Under the pieces are notes generated by a model. That model worked only from the letters and a program-made list of their open reading frames with translations. It did not search any database and was not told the origin of the DNA. From Mytilus californianus (Eukaryota > Mollusca > Bivalvia > Mytilida > Mytilidae), in contig NW_026262668.1 of the NCBI RefSeq assembly GCF_021869535.1, positions 139,859,635 to 139,923,634 of the forward strand: a stretch of DNA of 64,000 bases. The letters run 5' to 3'. Numbering within the stretch: the stretch's first letter is position 1; each line of letters begins with the position of its first letter. This document shows, piece by piece, positions 23,448 through 34,882 of this stretch. Position numbers and translations under genes: made by a program.

Positions 23448-23882
23448 GCTGTCCTTTGATTGAGTAAAGCTATTTCAGTTGATATTTTATAGTGTGTCTT
23501 TCTATGTTGTGTCTGTGATGTTACACTATTGTTTCAGGAAAAAGGGTGAAGGTTTGGTACCATTAAAACATTTAAACCCGCTGCATTTGTTTGCACCTGT
23601 CCTAAGTCAGGAATCTGATGTTCAGTAGTTGTCGTTTGTTGATGTGGTTCATAAGTGTTTCTCGTTTCTCGTATTTTATATTGATTAGACCGTTGGTTTG
23701 CCCGTTTGAATGGTTTTACACTAGTAATTTTTTGGGGCCCTTTATAGCTTACTGTTCGGTGTGAGCCAAGGCTCCGTGTTGAAGACCGTACTGTGACCTA
23801 TAATGGTTTACTTTTATAAATTTTGACTTGGATGGAGAGTTGTCTCATTGGCACTCATACCACATCTTCTTATATCTATAAA
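23448..23882 (+). mobile_element. Dispersed repeat S, subtype 2, near full length
   Basis: Same start (tcctttgattgagtaaagc) and end (cttcttatatctata) as 16618-17036, with small insertions (tgtgtctg; tttctcg). Confidence 0.8.
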
Positions 23883-24389
23883 ACCAAAAAGTGGAAATGG
23901 CTGATTCAAAGATGGAGACTCTGGTGTAAACCATTTGATTACACTTTAACTTTTTGAAGGCGTGGAAAATCTAAAAATGGGCCTGGTTTTAATGAAATGA
24001 ATAAATGTCCCTTTAATCACTTTTCAAAACCTCAAACATTAAAATATTTCTCTGAGCTAAATTTGTAAGCTCTGAAATAAAACATGACATATATTACATG
24101 TACATCAGGCCAAAAAGGGTAAACTTTGCTTTAACATGTTAAACATCCACAAAAAATTGTCAAAATCTAATTGCAGTCTTTTTATATTCCAATTTTCTGA
24201 CAGTTTTATCACCACTCAGTATACATGTACATGTTGCTTCATCATGTTCATATGAAAATTAATTGTTTTCATCATTCCTTTATTTCTCACAATGACAACA
24301 ACTGATAAGACTGACGATAAGCTCCAAACTGTGGTGATAATGTAATGTGTGTAGCAGTTGTTCATTATTTTACTCAAGAGACTTTTACA

Positions 24390-25450
24390 ATAAGTGACTG
24401 GGAACATACTTTGCTACAGACTAGTTTAAGTGACTGGGAACATACTTTGTTACAGACTAGTTTAAGTGGCTGGGAACATACTTTGCTACAGACTAGTTTA
24501 AGTGGCTGGGAACATACTTTGCTACAGACTAGTTTAAATGGCTGGGAACATACTTTGCTACAGACTAGTTTAAGTGACTGGGTACATACTTTACTACAGA
24601 CTAGTTTAAGTGGCTGGGAACATACTTTGCTACAGACTAGTTTAAGTGACTGGAAACATACTTTGCTACAGACTAGTTTAAGTGACTGGGAACATACTTT
24701 GCTACATACTAGTTTAAGTGACTGGGAACATACTTTGCTACTGATTAGTTTAAGTGGCTGGGAACATACTTTGCTACAGACTAGTTTAAATGGCTGGGAA
24801 CATACTTTGCTACAGACTAGTTTAAGTGACTGGGTACATACTTTACTACAGACTAGTTTAAGTGACTGGGAACATACTTTGCTACAGACTAGTTTAAGTG
24901 ACTGGAAACATACTTTGCTACAGACTAGTTTAAGTGACTGGGAACATACTTTGCTACAGACTAGTTCAGACTGGGAACATACTTTGCTACAACATTGTAC
25001 AAACTAGTTTAAGAGACTGGGAACATACTTTGCTACTGACTAGTTCAGACTGGGAACATACTTTGCTACAGACTAGTTTAAATGAATGGAAACATACTTT
25101 GCTACAGACTAGTTCAGACTGGGAACATACTTTGCTACAGACTAGTTCAGACTGGGAACATACTTTGCTACTGACTAGTTTAAATGAATGGAAACATACT
25201 TTGCTACAGACTAGTTCAGACTGGGAACATACTTTGCTACAGACTAGTTTAAATGAATGGGAACATACTTTGCTACAGACTAGTTCAGACTGGGAACATA
25301 CTTTGCTACAGACTAGTTCAGACTGGGAACATACTTTGCTACAGACTATTTTAAGTGACTGGGAACATACTTTGCTATAGGTTAGTTTTTTTGACTGGGA
25401 ACATACTTTGGTACAGACTAGTTTAAGTGTCTGGGAACATATTTTGCTAC
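24390..25450 (+). repeat. 36-bp tandem array, about 29 copies, with 252-bp superstructure
   Basis: Unit gtttaagtgactgggaacat plus actttgctacagacta. From about 24960 a shorter unit (ttcagactgggaacat) alternates. Marker variants (aaatggctggg; gggtacatactttact) recur 252 bp apart (24581 and 24833), seven units. The multiple-of-3 unit creates a 220-codon frame (SLSDWEHTLLQT repeats) that I do not take as a gene. Confidence 0.95.
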
Positions 25451-25699
25451 ATTTTTATCTAGTATCTTGTTCTTTTACTTTCTAATTGTGATGTAAAAGA
25501 AAACTAATGTATATGTTGGCACAGGTAAATTTTATCAGCAGCCATTTTGCAATGTTTTGAAAAACCACTAACATGAACATACCCTATGCAGTCTGAAAAT
25601 ATTGACCACTCTATGTATGTATACAGACCATGATAATTAATTTTGTTATTGATTATAAGCACGAAAAAGCCCCCAAAATCAGTGATGAAATTTTTGTAA
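25451..25699. other. Short unassigned spacer
   Basis: Nothing recognised between the 36-bp array and the S copy. Confidence 0.4.
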
Positions 25700-26060
25700 T
25701 ACAGACATCTGTCCCAGGTTAGGGGGAGTTGAGGTCTCACAAACATGTTTAATCCCGCCACATTCTTTATGTGCCTGTCCCAAGTCAGGAGCCTGTAGTT
25801 CAGTGGTTGTGGTTGGTTCATGTCTGTCATATTTGTGTTTTGCTAATTGTTTTGTTTTAAATTAGGCCGTTAGTTTTCTAAATTGAATTGTTTCATTTTT
25901 TTCATGTCGTGGCCTTTTAAAGCTGACTATACAATATGGGTTTTTCTCATTGTTGAAGGCCGTATGGTTGCCTATAATTGCTTACATCCACTTTATTTGA
26001 GTTTTGGTGGATATATAGTTGTCTCATTGTCAATCTTACCACATCTCCTTATTTTTATAT
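25700..26060 (+). mobile_element. Dispersed repeat S, subtype 1
   Basis: ctgtcccaggttagggggag, gcctgtcccaagtcaggagc, aattaggccgttagttttct, ttctcattgttgaaggccgt and the tail gttgtctcattgtcaatc. It lacks the head. It serves as the uninterrupted reference for the split copies at 34150 and 61077. Confidence 0.8.
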
Positions 26061-26146
26061 TAGTAATTTACACAATAAGGTAGGTACAATGTATTCTTCT
26101 TTTTTCAATTAGTTAGAGTTACTCCTCTTTGCCTGAATTGCTGTCT

Positions 26147-26290
26147 ATAGATATAAGAAGATGTGGTATGAGTGCCAATGAGACAACTCTCCATCCAAGT
26201 CAAAATTTATAAAAGTAAACCATGTTTTAAAATGTATGTCTGATGGAGAGTTGTCTCATTGGCACTCATACCACATCTTCTTATATCTAT
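26147..26290. mobile_element. Two S tails head to head (hairpin)
   Basis: Arms of about 48 bp (26147-26194, 26242-26290) are inverted copies of atagatataagaagatgtgg...ccaatgagacaactctccat; the loop is about 47 bp. Probably a deleted inverted pair. Confidence 0.8.
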
Positions 26291-26594
26291 CTACTGTTTA
26301 CAAGTTTTTGATTATAACTTTAGAATCAAGCAACAAAAAAGAAAAATAAAGAAAACAAAATCTTATTGAAGAATCACACACATTCACAAAGACACAGAGC
26401 TTGTAACAAGATATGAAAAAAAATCAGTGTTAAAACATTTGTAAGTCAGGGGTAGTACTAGTGAGTGTTTTTTATTTACTATTTTAGAAATACAGTTAAA
26501 TCCCTTATATATATATGCAGATATTTTTTTTTACTTATATATGTTGATACATAATAAATGTGGATGAGAAACTGCAATTTTCAACCAGTACCAC

Positions 26595-27064
26595 CATCAT
26601 CGCTAGGTTATGATCCAATCCGATCCTCTTCACCCATGGCAGATTATGTCACAATTTGGATCCACAAGTTAATGATATCCATTGGTCACAGTTATATAAC
26701 TAGCTGCATCCAATCAAAAACGCATTTAAGATGATCATGTGTAAGTGTAGAAAATGTAAATAAACCATTGCCACATGCAAATTGTGCAGTGCGTCCTTAC
26801 CCCAAAAACATAGGACGACATTTAATGACATTTTTGAAGTTCATAATCAACTAATTGAAGTTCTTGGTATGTTCATCATGCAAAAGATGGAATGTCAAAG
26901 TATTTCTTAATTTTTTCCTTACAGATGTTTCTTTTCCTCTTATGTATGTAGTTTCTGTTTTACGAAATTTGTAAACACTGGACACATCATTTTTTCACCT
27001 CCTAACTAAAAAGTACAAGTGCTGTCATTGGTCAATTATAATGGAATCGGAGTGGGCATGACTT
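26595..27064 (-). mobile_element. Long-TIR element, old copy, one end lost
   Basis: The left end catcatcgctaggttatgat...cacccatggcagatta is a diverged form of the TIR at 35161-35212. The inside (gctgcatccaatcaaaaacg, gccacatgcaaattgtgca, tcattggtcaattataatgg) matches the reverse complement of 35161-35703. The second TIR is not seen. Confidence 0.7.
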
Positions 27065-27190
27065 CTACCTGTTCTATGACAAACGGAATAAGTTTTCTTT
27101 TCCTGATGTTAAATTTCCTTTTTATGCTCCCTGAAAAACTTTCCGGATCATATATATTGCATGTATCAGTGTGTACAGCATGTACATACT

Positions 27191-28764
27191 ATAGTAATCC
27201 CTTTATCTGTTTGTCTGAAACAAATGCTCCCTGGATGATAACTTAAGTTAAGGTTTCATTAGTTATCCCTTTATCTGTTTGTCTGAAACAAATGCTCCCT
27301 GGATGATAACTTAAGTTAAGGTTTCATTAGTTATCCCTTTATCTGTTTGTCTGAAACAAATGCTCCCTGGATGATAACTTAAGTTAAGGTTTCATTAGTT
27401 ATCCCTTTATCTGTTTGTCTGAAACAAATGCTTCCTGGATGATAACTTAAGTTAAGGTTTCATTAGTTATCCCTTTATCTGTTTGTCTGAAACAAATGCT
27501 CCCTGGATGATAACTTAAGTTAAAGTTTCATTAGTTATCCCTTTATCTGTTTGTCTGAAACAAATGCTCCCTGGATGATAACTTAAGTTAAAGTTTCATT
27601 AGTTATCCCTTTATCTGTTTGTCTGAAACAAATGCTTCCTGGATGATAACTTAAGTTAAGGTTTCATTTGTTATCCCTTTATCTGTTTGTCTGAAACAAA
27701 TGCTCCCTGGATGATAACTTAAGTTAAGGTTTCATTAGTTATCCCTTTATCTGTTTGTCTGAAACAAATGCTTCCTGGATGATAACTTAAGTTAAGGTTT
27801 CATTAGTTATCCCTTTATCTGTTTGTCTGAAACAAATGCTTCCTGGATGATAACTTAAGTTAAAGTTTCATTAGTTATCCCTTTATCTGTTTGTCTGAAA
27901 CAAATGCTCCCTGGATGATAACTTAAGTTAAGGTTTCATTAGTTATCCCTTTATCTGTTTGTCTGAAACAAATGCTCCCTGGATGATAACTTAAGTTAAG
28001 GTTTCATTAGTAATCCCTTTATCTGTTTGTCTGAAACAAATGCTTCCTGGATGATAACTTAAGTTAAGGTTTCATTAGTTATCCCTTTATCTGTTTGTCT
28101 GAAACAAATGCTTCCTGGATGATAACTTAAGTTAAAGTTTCATTAGTACAATGTAATCCCTTTATCTGTTTGTCTGAATCAAATGCTTTCTGGATGATAA
28201 CTTAAGTTAAGGTTTCATTAGTAATCCCTTTATCTGTTTGTCTGAAACAAATGCTTCCTGGATGATAACTTAAGTTAAAGTTTCATTAGTTATCCCTTTA
28301 TCTGTTTGTCTGAATCAAATGCTCCCTGGATGATAACTTAAGTTAAGGTTTCATTAGTTATCCCTTTATCTGTTTGTCTGAATCAAATGCTCCCTGGATG
28401 ATAACTTAAGTTAAGGTTTCATTAGTTATCCCTTTATCTGTTTGTCTGAATGAAATGCTCCCTGGATGATAACTTAAGTTAAGGTTTCATTAGTTATCCC
28501 TTTATCTGTTTGTCTGAAACAAATGCTTTCTGGATGATAACTTAAGTTAAGGTTTCATTAGTAATCCCTTTATCTGTTTGTCTGAAACAAATGCTTCCTG
28601 GATGATAACTTAAGTTAAGGTTTCATTAGTAATCCCTTTATCTGTTTGTCTGAAACAAATGCTTCCTGGATGATAACTTAAGTTAAGGTTTCATCAGTTA
28701 TCCCTCTATCTGTTTGTCTGAAACAAATGCTTTCTGGATGATAACTTAAGTTAAGGTTTCATAT
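27191..28764 (+). repeat. 68-bp tandem array, about 23 copies
   Basis: Unit: ccctttatctgtttgtctga, aacaaatgctccctggatga, taacttaagttaaggtttca. Variants (gctccc/gcttcc/gctttc; aaggtt/aaagtt; aacaaa/atcaaa) are mixed along the array; one 7-bp insertion at about 28146. Not CRISPR: there are no unique spacers. Confidence 0.95.
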
Positions 28765-29300
28765 TGATAGTTGAATGTCAGTTATATGTTCTTTATGTAT
28801 ATTTTAAAATTGTTTTTGAAAGGGTAATATCTCATAACATCTTTTTGTCCCCCGCGCAACGCGTTGCAGGGGACATACAAATACCAGGAGTCTATCCGTC
28901 CGGTCTTGTTAGCGCTCTTAGTGTACAATTCTTGCCAGATTTTTATGAAACTTATATCATAGGTTTATATCTGCAAGGTCTTGGACAATTTCGAAAATCA
29001 GTGCTGATCATTTACTTTTAAAAGAGTTATGTCCCTTGGAAACAATAATTTTATGGAAAATTGCATCGTTAGTGCTCTCATTTGTACAATTCTTGCCAGA
29101 TTTTTATGAAACTTATATCATAGGTTTATATCAGCAATGTCTTTGACACTTTCAAAAATAAGTGCTGATTAAATATTTTTAAGAGTTATGACCCTTGGAA
29201 ATATTAATTATAATGGAAATCACATTGCATTTGCTCTGAAGCCTTCATTTAAGATATTAATAAAAAGTTTTAAAGAACAAAAAAATAGTGTGCTTTTTTT

Positions 29301-31768
29301 ATATGACCGCAAACAAATTTTGCGGTCGTATATTGGTATGATGTTGGCATTGTCGTCCAAAGACACATTGGTTTTTCGCACTCTTAACTTTAGTTTAGGT
29401 GAATGGATCTCTTTGAAACTTTCCATAAGGTTCAATACCACAAAAGGAAGGTTGGGACTGATTTTGGGGGTTATGGTACCAACAGTTACGGAATTACATG
29501 AATTAGGGGCCAAAAAGCGGCCAAAAATAAGCATTTTTGTAACTTCCAGACATAACTTTTGTGTTAGTGTATGGATCTCTCTGACATTGTACCACAAGGT
29601 TCCATATCACAAAGGGAATGCTGGGATTGATTTTGGGGGTAATTGCCTCAAAATTTTAGGAATTAGGGGCAAAAAACAAGCATTTTTGTCGAGCCTTCGA
29701 CTTTTGTCGAAAAAAGCGAGACATAGCGATCCTACATTCCGTCGGCGGCGTCCACAAATATTCACTCTGTGGTTAAAGTTTTTGAAATTTTAATAACTTT
29801 CTTAAACTATCCTGGATTTGTACCAAACTTGGACAGAAGCTTGTTTATGATCATAAGATAGTATCCAGAAGTTAATTTTGTAAAAAAAAAATTCCTGTTT
29901 TTCCGTATTTTACTTATAAATGGACTTAGTTTTTCTGCCAGGAAACATTACATTCACTCTGTGGTTAAAGTTTTTAAAATTTTAATTACTTTCTCAAACT
30001 ATCCTGGATTTGTACCAAACTTGGCCAGATGCTTGTTTATGATCATAAGATAGTATCCAGAAGTTAATTTTGTAAAAAAAAAAATCCTGTTTTTCCGTAT
30101 TTTACTTATAAATGGACTTAGTTTTTCTGCCAGGAAACATTACATTCACTCTGTGGTTAAAGTTTTTTAAATTTTAATAACTTTCTCAAACTATCCTGGA
30201 TTTGTACCAAACTTGGCCAGATGCTTGTTTATGATCATAAGATAGTATCCAGAAGTAAATTTAAAAAAAAAAATCCTGCTTTTCCGTATTTTACTTATAA
30301 ATGGACTTAGTTTTTCTGCCAGGAAACATTACATTCACTCTGTGGTTAAAGTTTTTAAAATTTTAATAACTTTCTTAAACTAACCTGGATTTGTACCAAA
30401 CATGGCCAGATGCTTGTTTATGATCAAAAGCTAGTATCTAGAAGGAAATTTTTATTAAAATTTTGTACTTGTTTATCAATATTTTACTTATAAATGGACT
30501 TAGTTTTTCTTCCAGTTAACATTACATACAGTCTGCAGTTAAATTTTTAAAAATATTTATTAGATTCATAAACTATCCTGGATTTTTACCAAACTTGGAC
30601 AGAAGCTGCTTACAATAAAAAAATTGTATCGAGAGGAATATTTTTATTAAATTTTTTCCTCATCTCATTTTTGTTGAGCCTGCGATTAACAGCAAAAGTA
30701 GGCGAGACACTGGGTTCCGCGGAACCCTTACGAATTTTTCTAGATTCATGATAATAACTTGTGTGTAAGTGTATGGATCTTTATGAAATTGTACTACAAG
30801 GTTCCATATCACAAAGGGAAAGCTGGAATTGAGTTTGGGGGTAATTGCCCAAAATGTTTAGGAATAAGTGGCCAAAAAGGGGCAAAAAACAAGCATTTTT
30901 CTAGTTTCATGACAATAACTTGTGTGTAAGTGTATGGATCTTTATGAAATTGTACTACAAGGTTCCATATATATCACAAAGGGAAAGCTGGAATTGAGTT
31001 TGGGGGTAATTGCCCAAAATGTTTAGGAATAAGTGGCCAAAAATAAAAATTTTTCTAGTTTCCAGACAATAACATGTGTTCAAATGTATGGATCTCTCTG
31101 AAATTGTACTGCAAGGTACCATACCACAAAGGGAAGGCTGGGACTGATTTTGGGGGTAATTGCCTAAAAATTTTAGGAATTAGGGGCAAAAAACAATCAT
31201 TTTTCTAGTTTCAGGACAATAACTTGTGTGTAAGTGTATGGATCTTTATGAAATTGTACTACAAGGTCATATCACAAAGGGAATGCTGGGATTGAGTTTG
31301 GGGGTAATTGCCCTAAACATTTAGGAATTTGGGGCCAAAAAGGGGCCTAAAAACAAGCATTTTTCTAGTTTCCAGACAATAACTTGTGTTCAAGTGTATG
31401 GATCTCTCTGAAATTGTACTGCAAGGTACCATACCACAAAGGGAAGGCTGGGATTGAGTTTGGGGGTGATGAATCATAAGGGGGTTCAAAAAATTTGGGG
31501 GAGGGATTTTTTTTTCTTTTAAATTGTTTTTTTCTGATTTATATATAAATGCAAATAATAATGATATGGTTTAAATAGGTAAATTAAAATTTTTTAAGTT
31601 CTTATACCACATTCATTCTGTGTCAGAAACCTATGCTGTGTCAAATATTTAATCACAATCCAAATTCAGTGCTTTATCAAGCTTGAATGTTGTGTCCATA
31701 CTTGCCCCAACTGTTCAGGGTTCGACCTCTGCCGTCGTATCAAGCTGCGCCCAGTGGAGCATTTTATT
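29301..31768 (+). mobile_element. Family D hairpin element, split by E
   Basis: 5' hairpin atatgaccgcaaa/tttgcggtcgtat (29301-29333), internal about-150-bp units, interrupted by E (29688-30739), more units, G/T run, then the 3' end with ctgccgtcgtatcaagctgc and gcccagtggagcatttta. The 200-codon frame at 29188-29793 crosses C, D and E junctions and is not a gene. Confidence 0.85.
29688..30739 (+). mobile_element. Family E hairpin element, full length
   Basis: 5' hairpin gtcgagccttcgac/gtcg...gcgagaca, ccgtcggcggcg, about four units of about 200 bp (ttcactctgtggttaaagtt, aactatcctggatttgtacc). 3' end gtaggcgagacactgggttc, with perfect palindrome gggttccgcggaaccc, ending near cgaattttt. D reads cleanly across (aagcattttt|ctag). 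Confidence 0.85.
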
Positions 31769-31999
31769 AGTTATTGCCCTTGTACCTTGGATAGATAAAA
31801 TATGTGCAACGAGGGGGACATTGGAACTCTGTTCTTTTATTTGTTTTGAAACCAACATCAGAGTAGCCATTAGAATAAACTTTCTTCAAAGTTTCCATTT
31901 TCTGCATTTGAAATATTCTTGTCTCATCAGTCAACTTGATAAAACATATTTTATTGTTTTAAGGAGTGTTCAAATTCAGAAATAATTCATGGCAGCCGT

Positions 32000-32098
32000 A
32001 GATTTGTTTTCATTTGATATTTTCTTAATAAGTGAGGTATTCTTTAGCAGGCACCTGTTAGTGAATTACATAACTTGAATATCTTCCTTAGGCTTGTT
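32000..32098 (+). repeat. Host sequence duplicated at 33870-33965
   Basis: tagcaggcacctgttagtga, attacataacttgaatatct and ttaggcttgtta are shared by both places; here the sequence is cut by family B, at 33965 it continues uncut (ttatttatatat). Confidence 0.8.
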
Positions 32099-32608
32099 AG
32101 TCCCCTACCTACGAAGTCAAAGGGGACTTTAGGTTTGCACTCCGTCCATCTGTCTGTCTGTCTGTCCATCCACCAGTACAGCAAATCAGTTTTCCACACT
32201 TTTGACAAGTTACAGATCAAGTTCGAATTTTGTTCCTGTCTGATGATTTTGTGCAGAGTTGTGGTCCTTGGACTTAGAAAATTTACTCAAATAATCAGTT
32301 TTCAGCACTTTTTTTCGTCATGCTTGAAGATGTTGATTTGATAATTGGTATATAGTTTTATCATGACAAGTTACAGATCAAGTTCGAATTTTGTGCAGAG
32401 TTATGGTCCTTGGACTTAAAAAATTACATTGTAACTCAAATAATCAGTTTTCCGTACTTTTTTCCTCATGCTTGAATATGTTGATTTGATAATTGGTATA
32501 TATAATTTTATCATGACAAGTTACAGATCAAGTTCGAATTTTGTTCCGGTGTGATGATTTTGTGCAGAGTTATGATCCTTGGACTTACAAAATTTACTTA
32601 AATAATCA
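32099..32608 (+). mobile_element. Family B hairpin element, 3' truncated
   Basis: Hairpin agtcccctacc...aaaggggact, (ctgt)n, about three internal units (acaagttacagatcaagttc, gcagagttatggtccttgg). The 3' arm and terminal hairpin are missing. Confidence 0.8.
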
Positions 32609-32631
32609 GACATTTATCATGTTTATGTTGT

Positions 32632-32770
32632 ATATTTTATCCTGAGCGACAGCGAGGGGTAAAATGTGAATATAAATGCAAAACCCATGCATGGATAAAT
32701 GAAAAAAATCTACCACTGCCATGAATTATTTCGATTCTAATAGGACAATTTTGCAGAACAGCCAAATTTG
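32632..32770 (+). repeat. Dispersed repeat, also at 34205-34345
   Basis: Both places share gcgacagcgaggggtaaaat, gtgaatataaatgcaaaacc and ttctaataggacaattttgc. Likely half of a palindromic element; its other end is not seen. Confidence 0.65.
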
Positions 32771-32879
32771 TGTATTAATGCGTCTGTGCTAAAAGTTGAT
32801 ATACTGTGATTATACTGGTTGACGATATGTAGGTCGTCACATTAGAATATCACTTTTATTACACCCCACAGTGAGAAAA

Positions 32880-33320
32880 CTATAATGATATTGTTTGTTT
32901 GTTTACAGATACCACATTGAGAAAGCTATGATAGTATTGTTTGTTTGTTACAGATACCACATTGAGAAAGCTATAATATTGTTTGTTTGTTTACAGATAC
33001 CACATTGAGAAAGCTATGATAATATTGTTTGTTTGTTTACAGATACCATATTGAGAAAGCTATGATAATATTGTTTGTTTGTTACAGATACCACATTGAG
33101 AAAGCTATGATAATATTGTTTGTTTGTTTACAGATACCACATTGAGAAAGCTATGATAATATTGTTTGTTTGTTACAGATACCACATTGAGAAAGCTATG
33201 ATAATATTGTTTGTATGTTTACAGATACCACATTGAGAAAGCTATGATAATATTGTTTTTTTGTTTACAGATACCACAGTTAGAAAGCTTGTTTACAGAT
33301 ACCACAGTGAGAAAGCTATG
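32880..33320 (+). repeat. About 45-bp tandem array carrying splice-acceptor-like sequence
   Basis: About ten units of tattgtttgtttgtttacag plus ataccacattgagaaagcta. Each unit has a T-rich tract and CAG followed by the same exon-like word; the last unit reaches a consensus donor (gtgagt at 33335). Confidence 0.85.
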
Positions 33321-33334
33321 AAGTGACAATGGAG
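33299..33334 (+). other. Possible short leader exon (ATG GAG | gtgagt)
   Basis: Acceptor tttgtttacag, 36 bp, then gacaATGGAG with a good start context and donor gtgagttg. All other frames have stops, so it could only be a first coding exon or non-coding. No partner exon identified. Weak. Confidence 0.15.
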
Positions 33335-34149
33335 GTGAGTTGTTTCTAACATTAGGAAAATCCTTAAAATAATTTTCTGTTGGTAAGACAGGCTGGAAGT
33401 TTCAGGCTCCTCCAGCTGCATGTCTAGAATTCCAACTGCTCTTTTGATACAATTCTGTTTCAATTTTTTCTGAAGATAGAAAAGGAGACATGAAGGAATT
33501 TACTAACTCTGTCTGTTACAGACATCGGGTCAACATTCAAATGAAATGGCCTAAAAAGAAATATGAGCCAACATCTTCTTATATGGAATTGCAACTTCAG
33601 TTTAGTCCAATTTACATAATTTTATAATTAGGAACAAGAAGATGCAAAATATAAAAAGTTTGAAAATAAGAATTAGATAGAAACAGCATTTGAAATGGAA
33701 TAAGTACAATAATACATTCTGATTCAGGGATAAATGATGTTAGGAATTCATTTTACGATTTGTCAATACTGAATGTGCTACAGCTGTCATTCATTGTGTA
33801 GGTAATTCTGATCTTTTATAGAACCCTGCACTCAATGAATAGTCAATATTTTTACAGTTTTGATGGATAGCTTTGATTTGATATTTTCTTAACAAGTGAA
33901 GTATTCTTTAGCAGGCACCTGTTAGTGAATTACATAACTTGATTATCTTCATTAGGCTTGTTATTTATATATATTCAGAAATTTTTTTTAGAGTAAAAAA
34001 GAAGTTGATAATGATTTTGCCAGATAATGATTTAGGAACTAACATTTTGTTGTGGTGGATGAATAAAGAAAAAATGACTCTGTCTTCAGTTGAATTTAAA
34101 AAATAGAAGGTCTGCGTTTTTGTGAGATGTTTTTCTGCTTTGTATTGAT
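33335..34149. other. Unassigned AT-rich stretch
   Basis: Nothing recognised except the uncut duplicate of host sequence at 33870-33965. Confidence 0.4.
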
Positions 34150-34882
34150 CTGATGAGTAAAGCCCTTTTCAACTGATTTTTGTCGAGCCTGCAACATTTA
34201 TGTTTGAACACTTTATCCCAAGCGACAGCAAGGGGTAAAATGTGAATATAAATGCAAAACCCATGGTTTAATGAAAACAAATCTACGACTGTCATGAATT
34301 GTTTCGATTCTAATAGGACAATTTTGCAGAACAGCAAACTTTAATGAAACTTTGGCAGTAGCATTTTTATGATTAAGAGATAATGTCTGAAGCAAACTTT
34401 TGAATATGTATTTTTTTCATTTTTCGTATTTTACTGATAGATGCACAGAGTATTTTACAGTCAACATTTACAGAGAGTCTAGGATTAAAAATTTTTTACA
34501 TGATAAATTTGTAAACCTTCATGGATTGTTATGAAATTTGGACAAAAGCTAATCTTCAAGACCAAGAAAAAGCATCTAAGAAAAAGTTTTTTTTTTTAAT
34601 TCTTTATTTTGCTGAAAAATGGACTCACTTTTTGTCCCTCGCGCAACGCGTTGCAGAGGACATAGAAATATTGGGCATCTGTCCGTCCAATCTTGTTAGC
34701 GCTCTCACCTATACAATTCTTGCCAGATTTTTATGAAACTTATATCATAGGTTTATATCAGCAATGTCTTTGCCCCTTGGGAATATTAATTATATCGGAA
34801 ATGACATTGCATTTGCTCTGAAGCCTTCATTTCTCTGAGATATTAATAAAAAGTTTTAAAGAATAAAAAAAAAGTGCTTTTT

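Larger units (their letters stand above)
28847..31833 (+). mobile_element. Family C hairpin element, split by D
   Basis: 5' hairpin gtcccccgcgcaacgcg/ttgcaggggac (28847-28874), two internal units (caattcttgccagatttttatg), interrupted at a T-run by D (29301-31768), then agttattgcccttgtacctt, inverted end cgagggggaca and ttggaactctg|tt. Own sequence is about 520 bp. Confidence 0.8.

Noticed and set aside
24345-25380. Long + strand frames of DWEHTLLQT repeats
   Set aside because: Product of the 36-bp array; no start context, signal peptide or flanking coding sequence.
27191-28764. CRISPR-like regular array
   Set aside because: The 68-bp units are near identical over their full length; there are no unique spacers and the context is eukaryotic.
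29188-29793. 201-codon + strand frame
   Set aside because: Crosses the C/D and D/E insertion junctions, so it cannot be an evolved gene.
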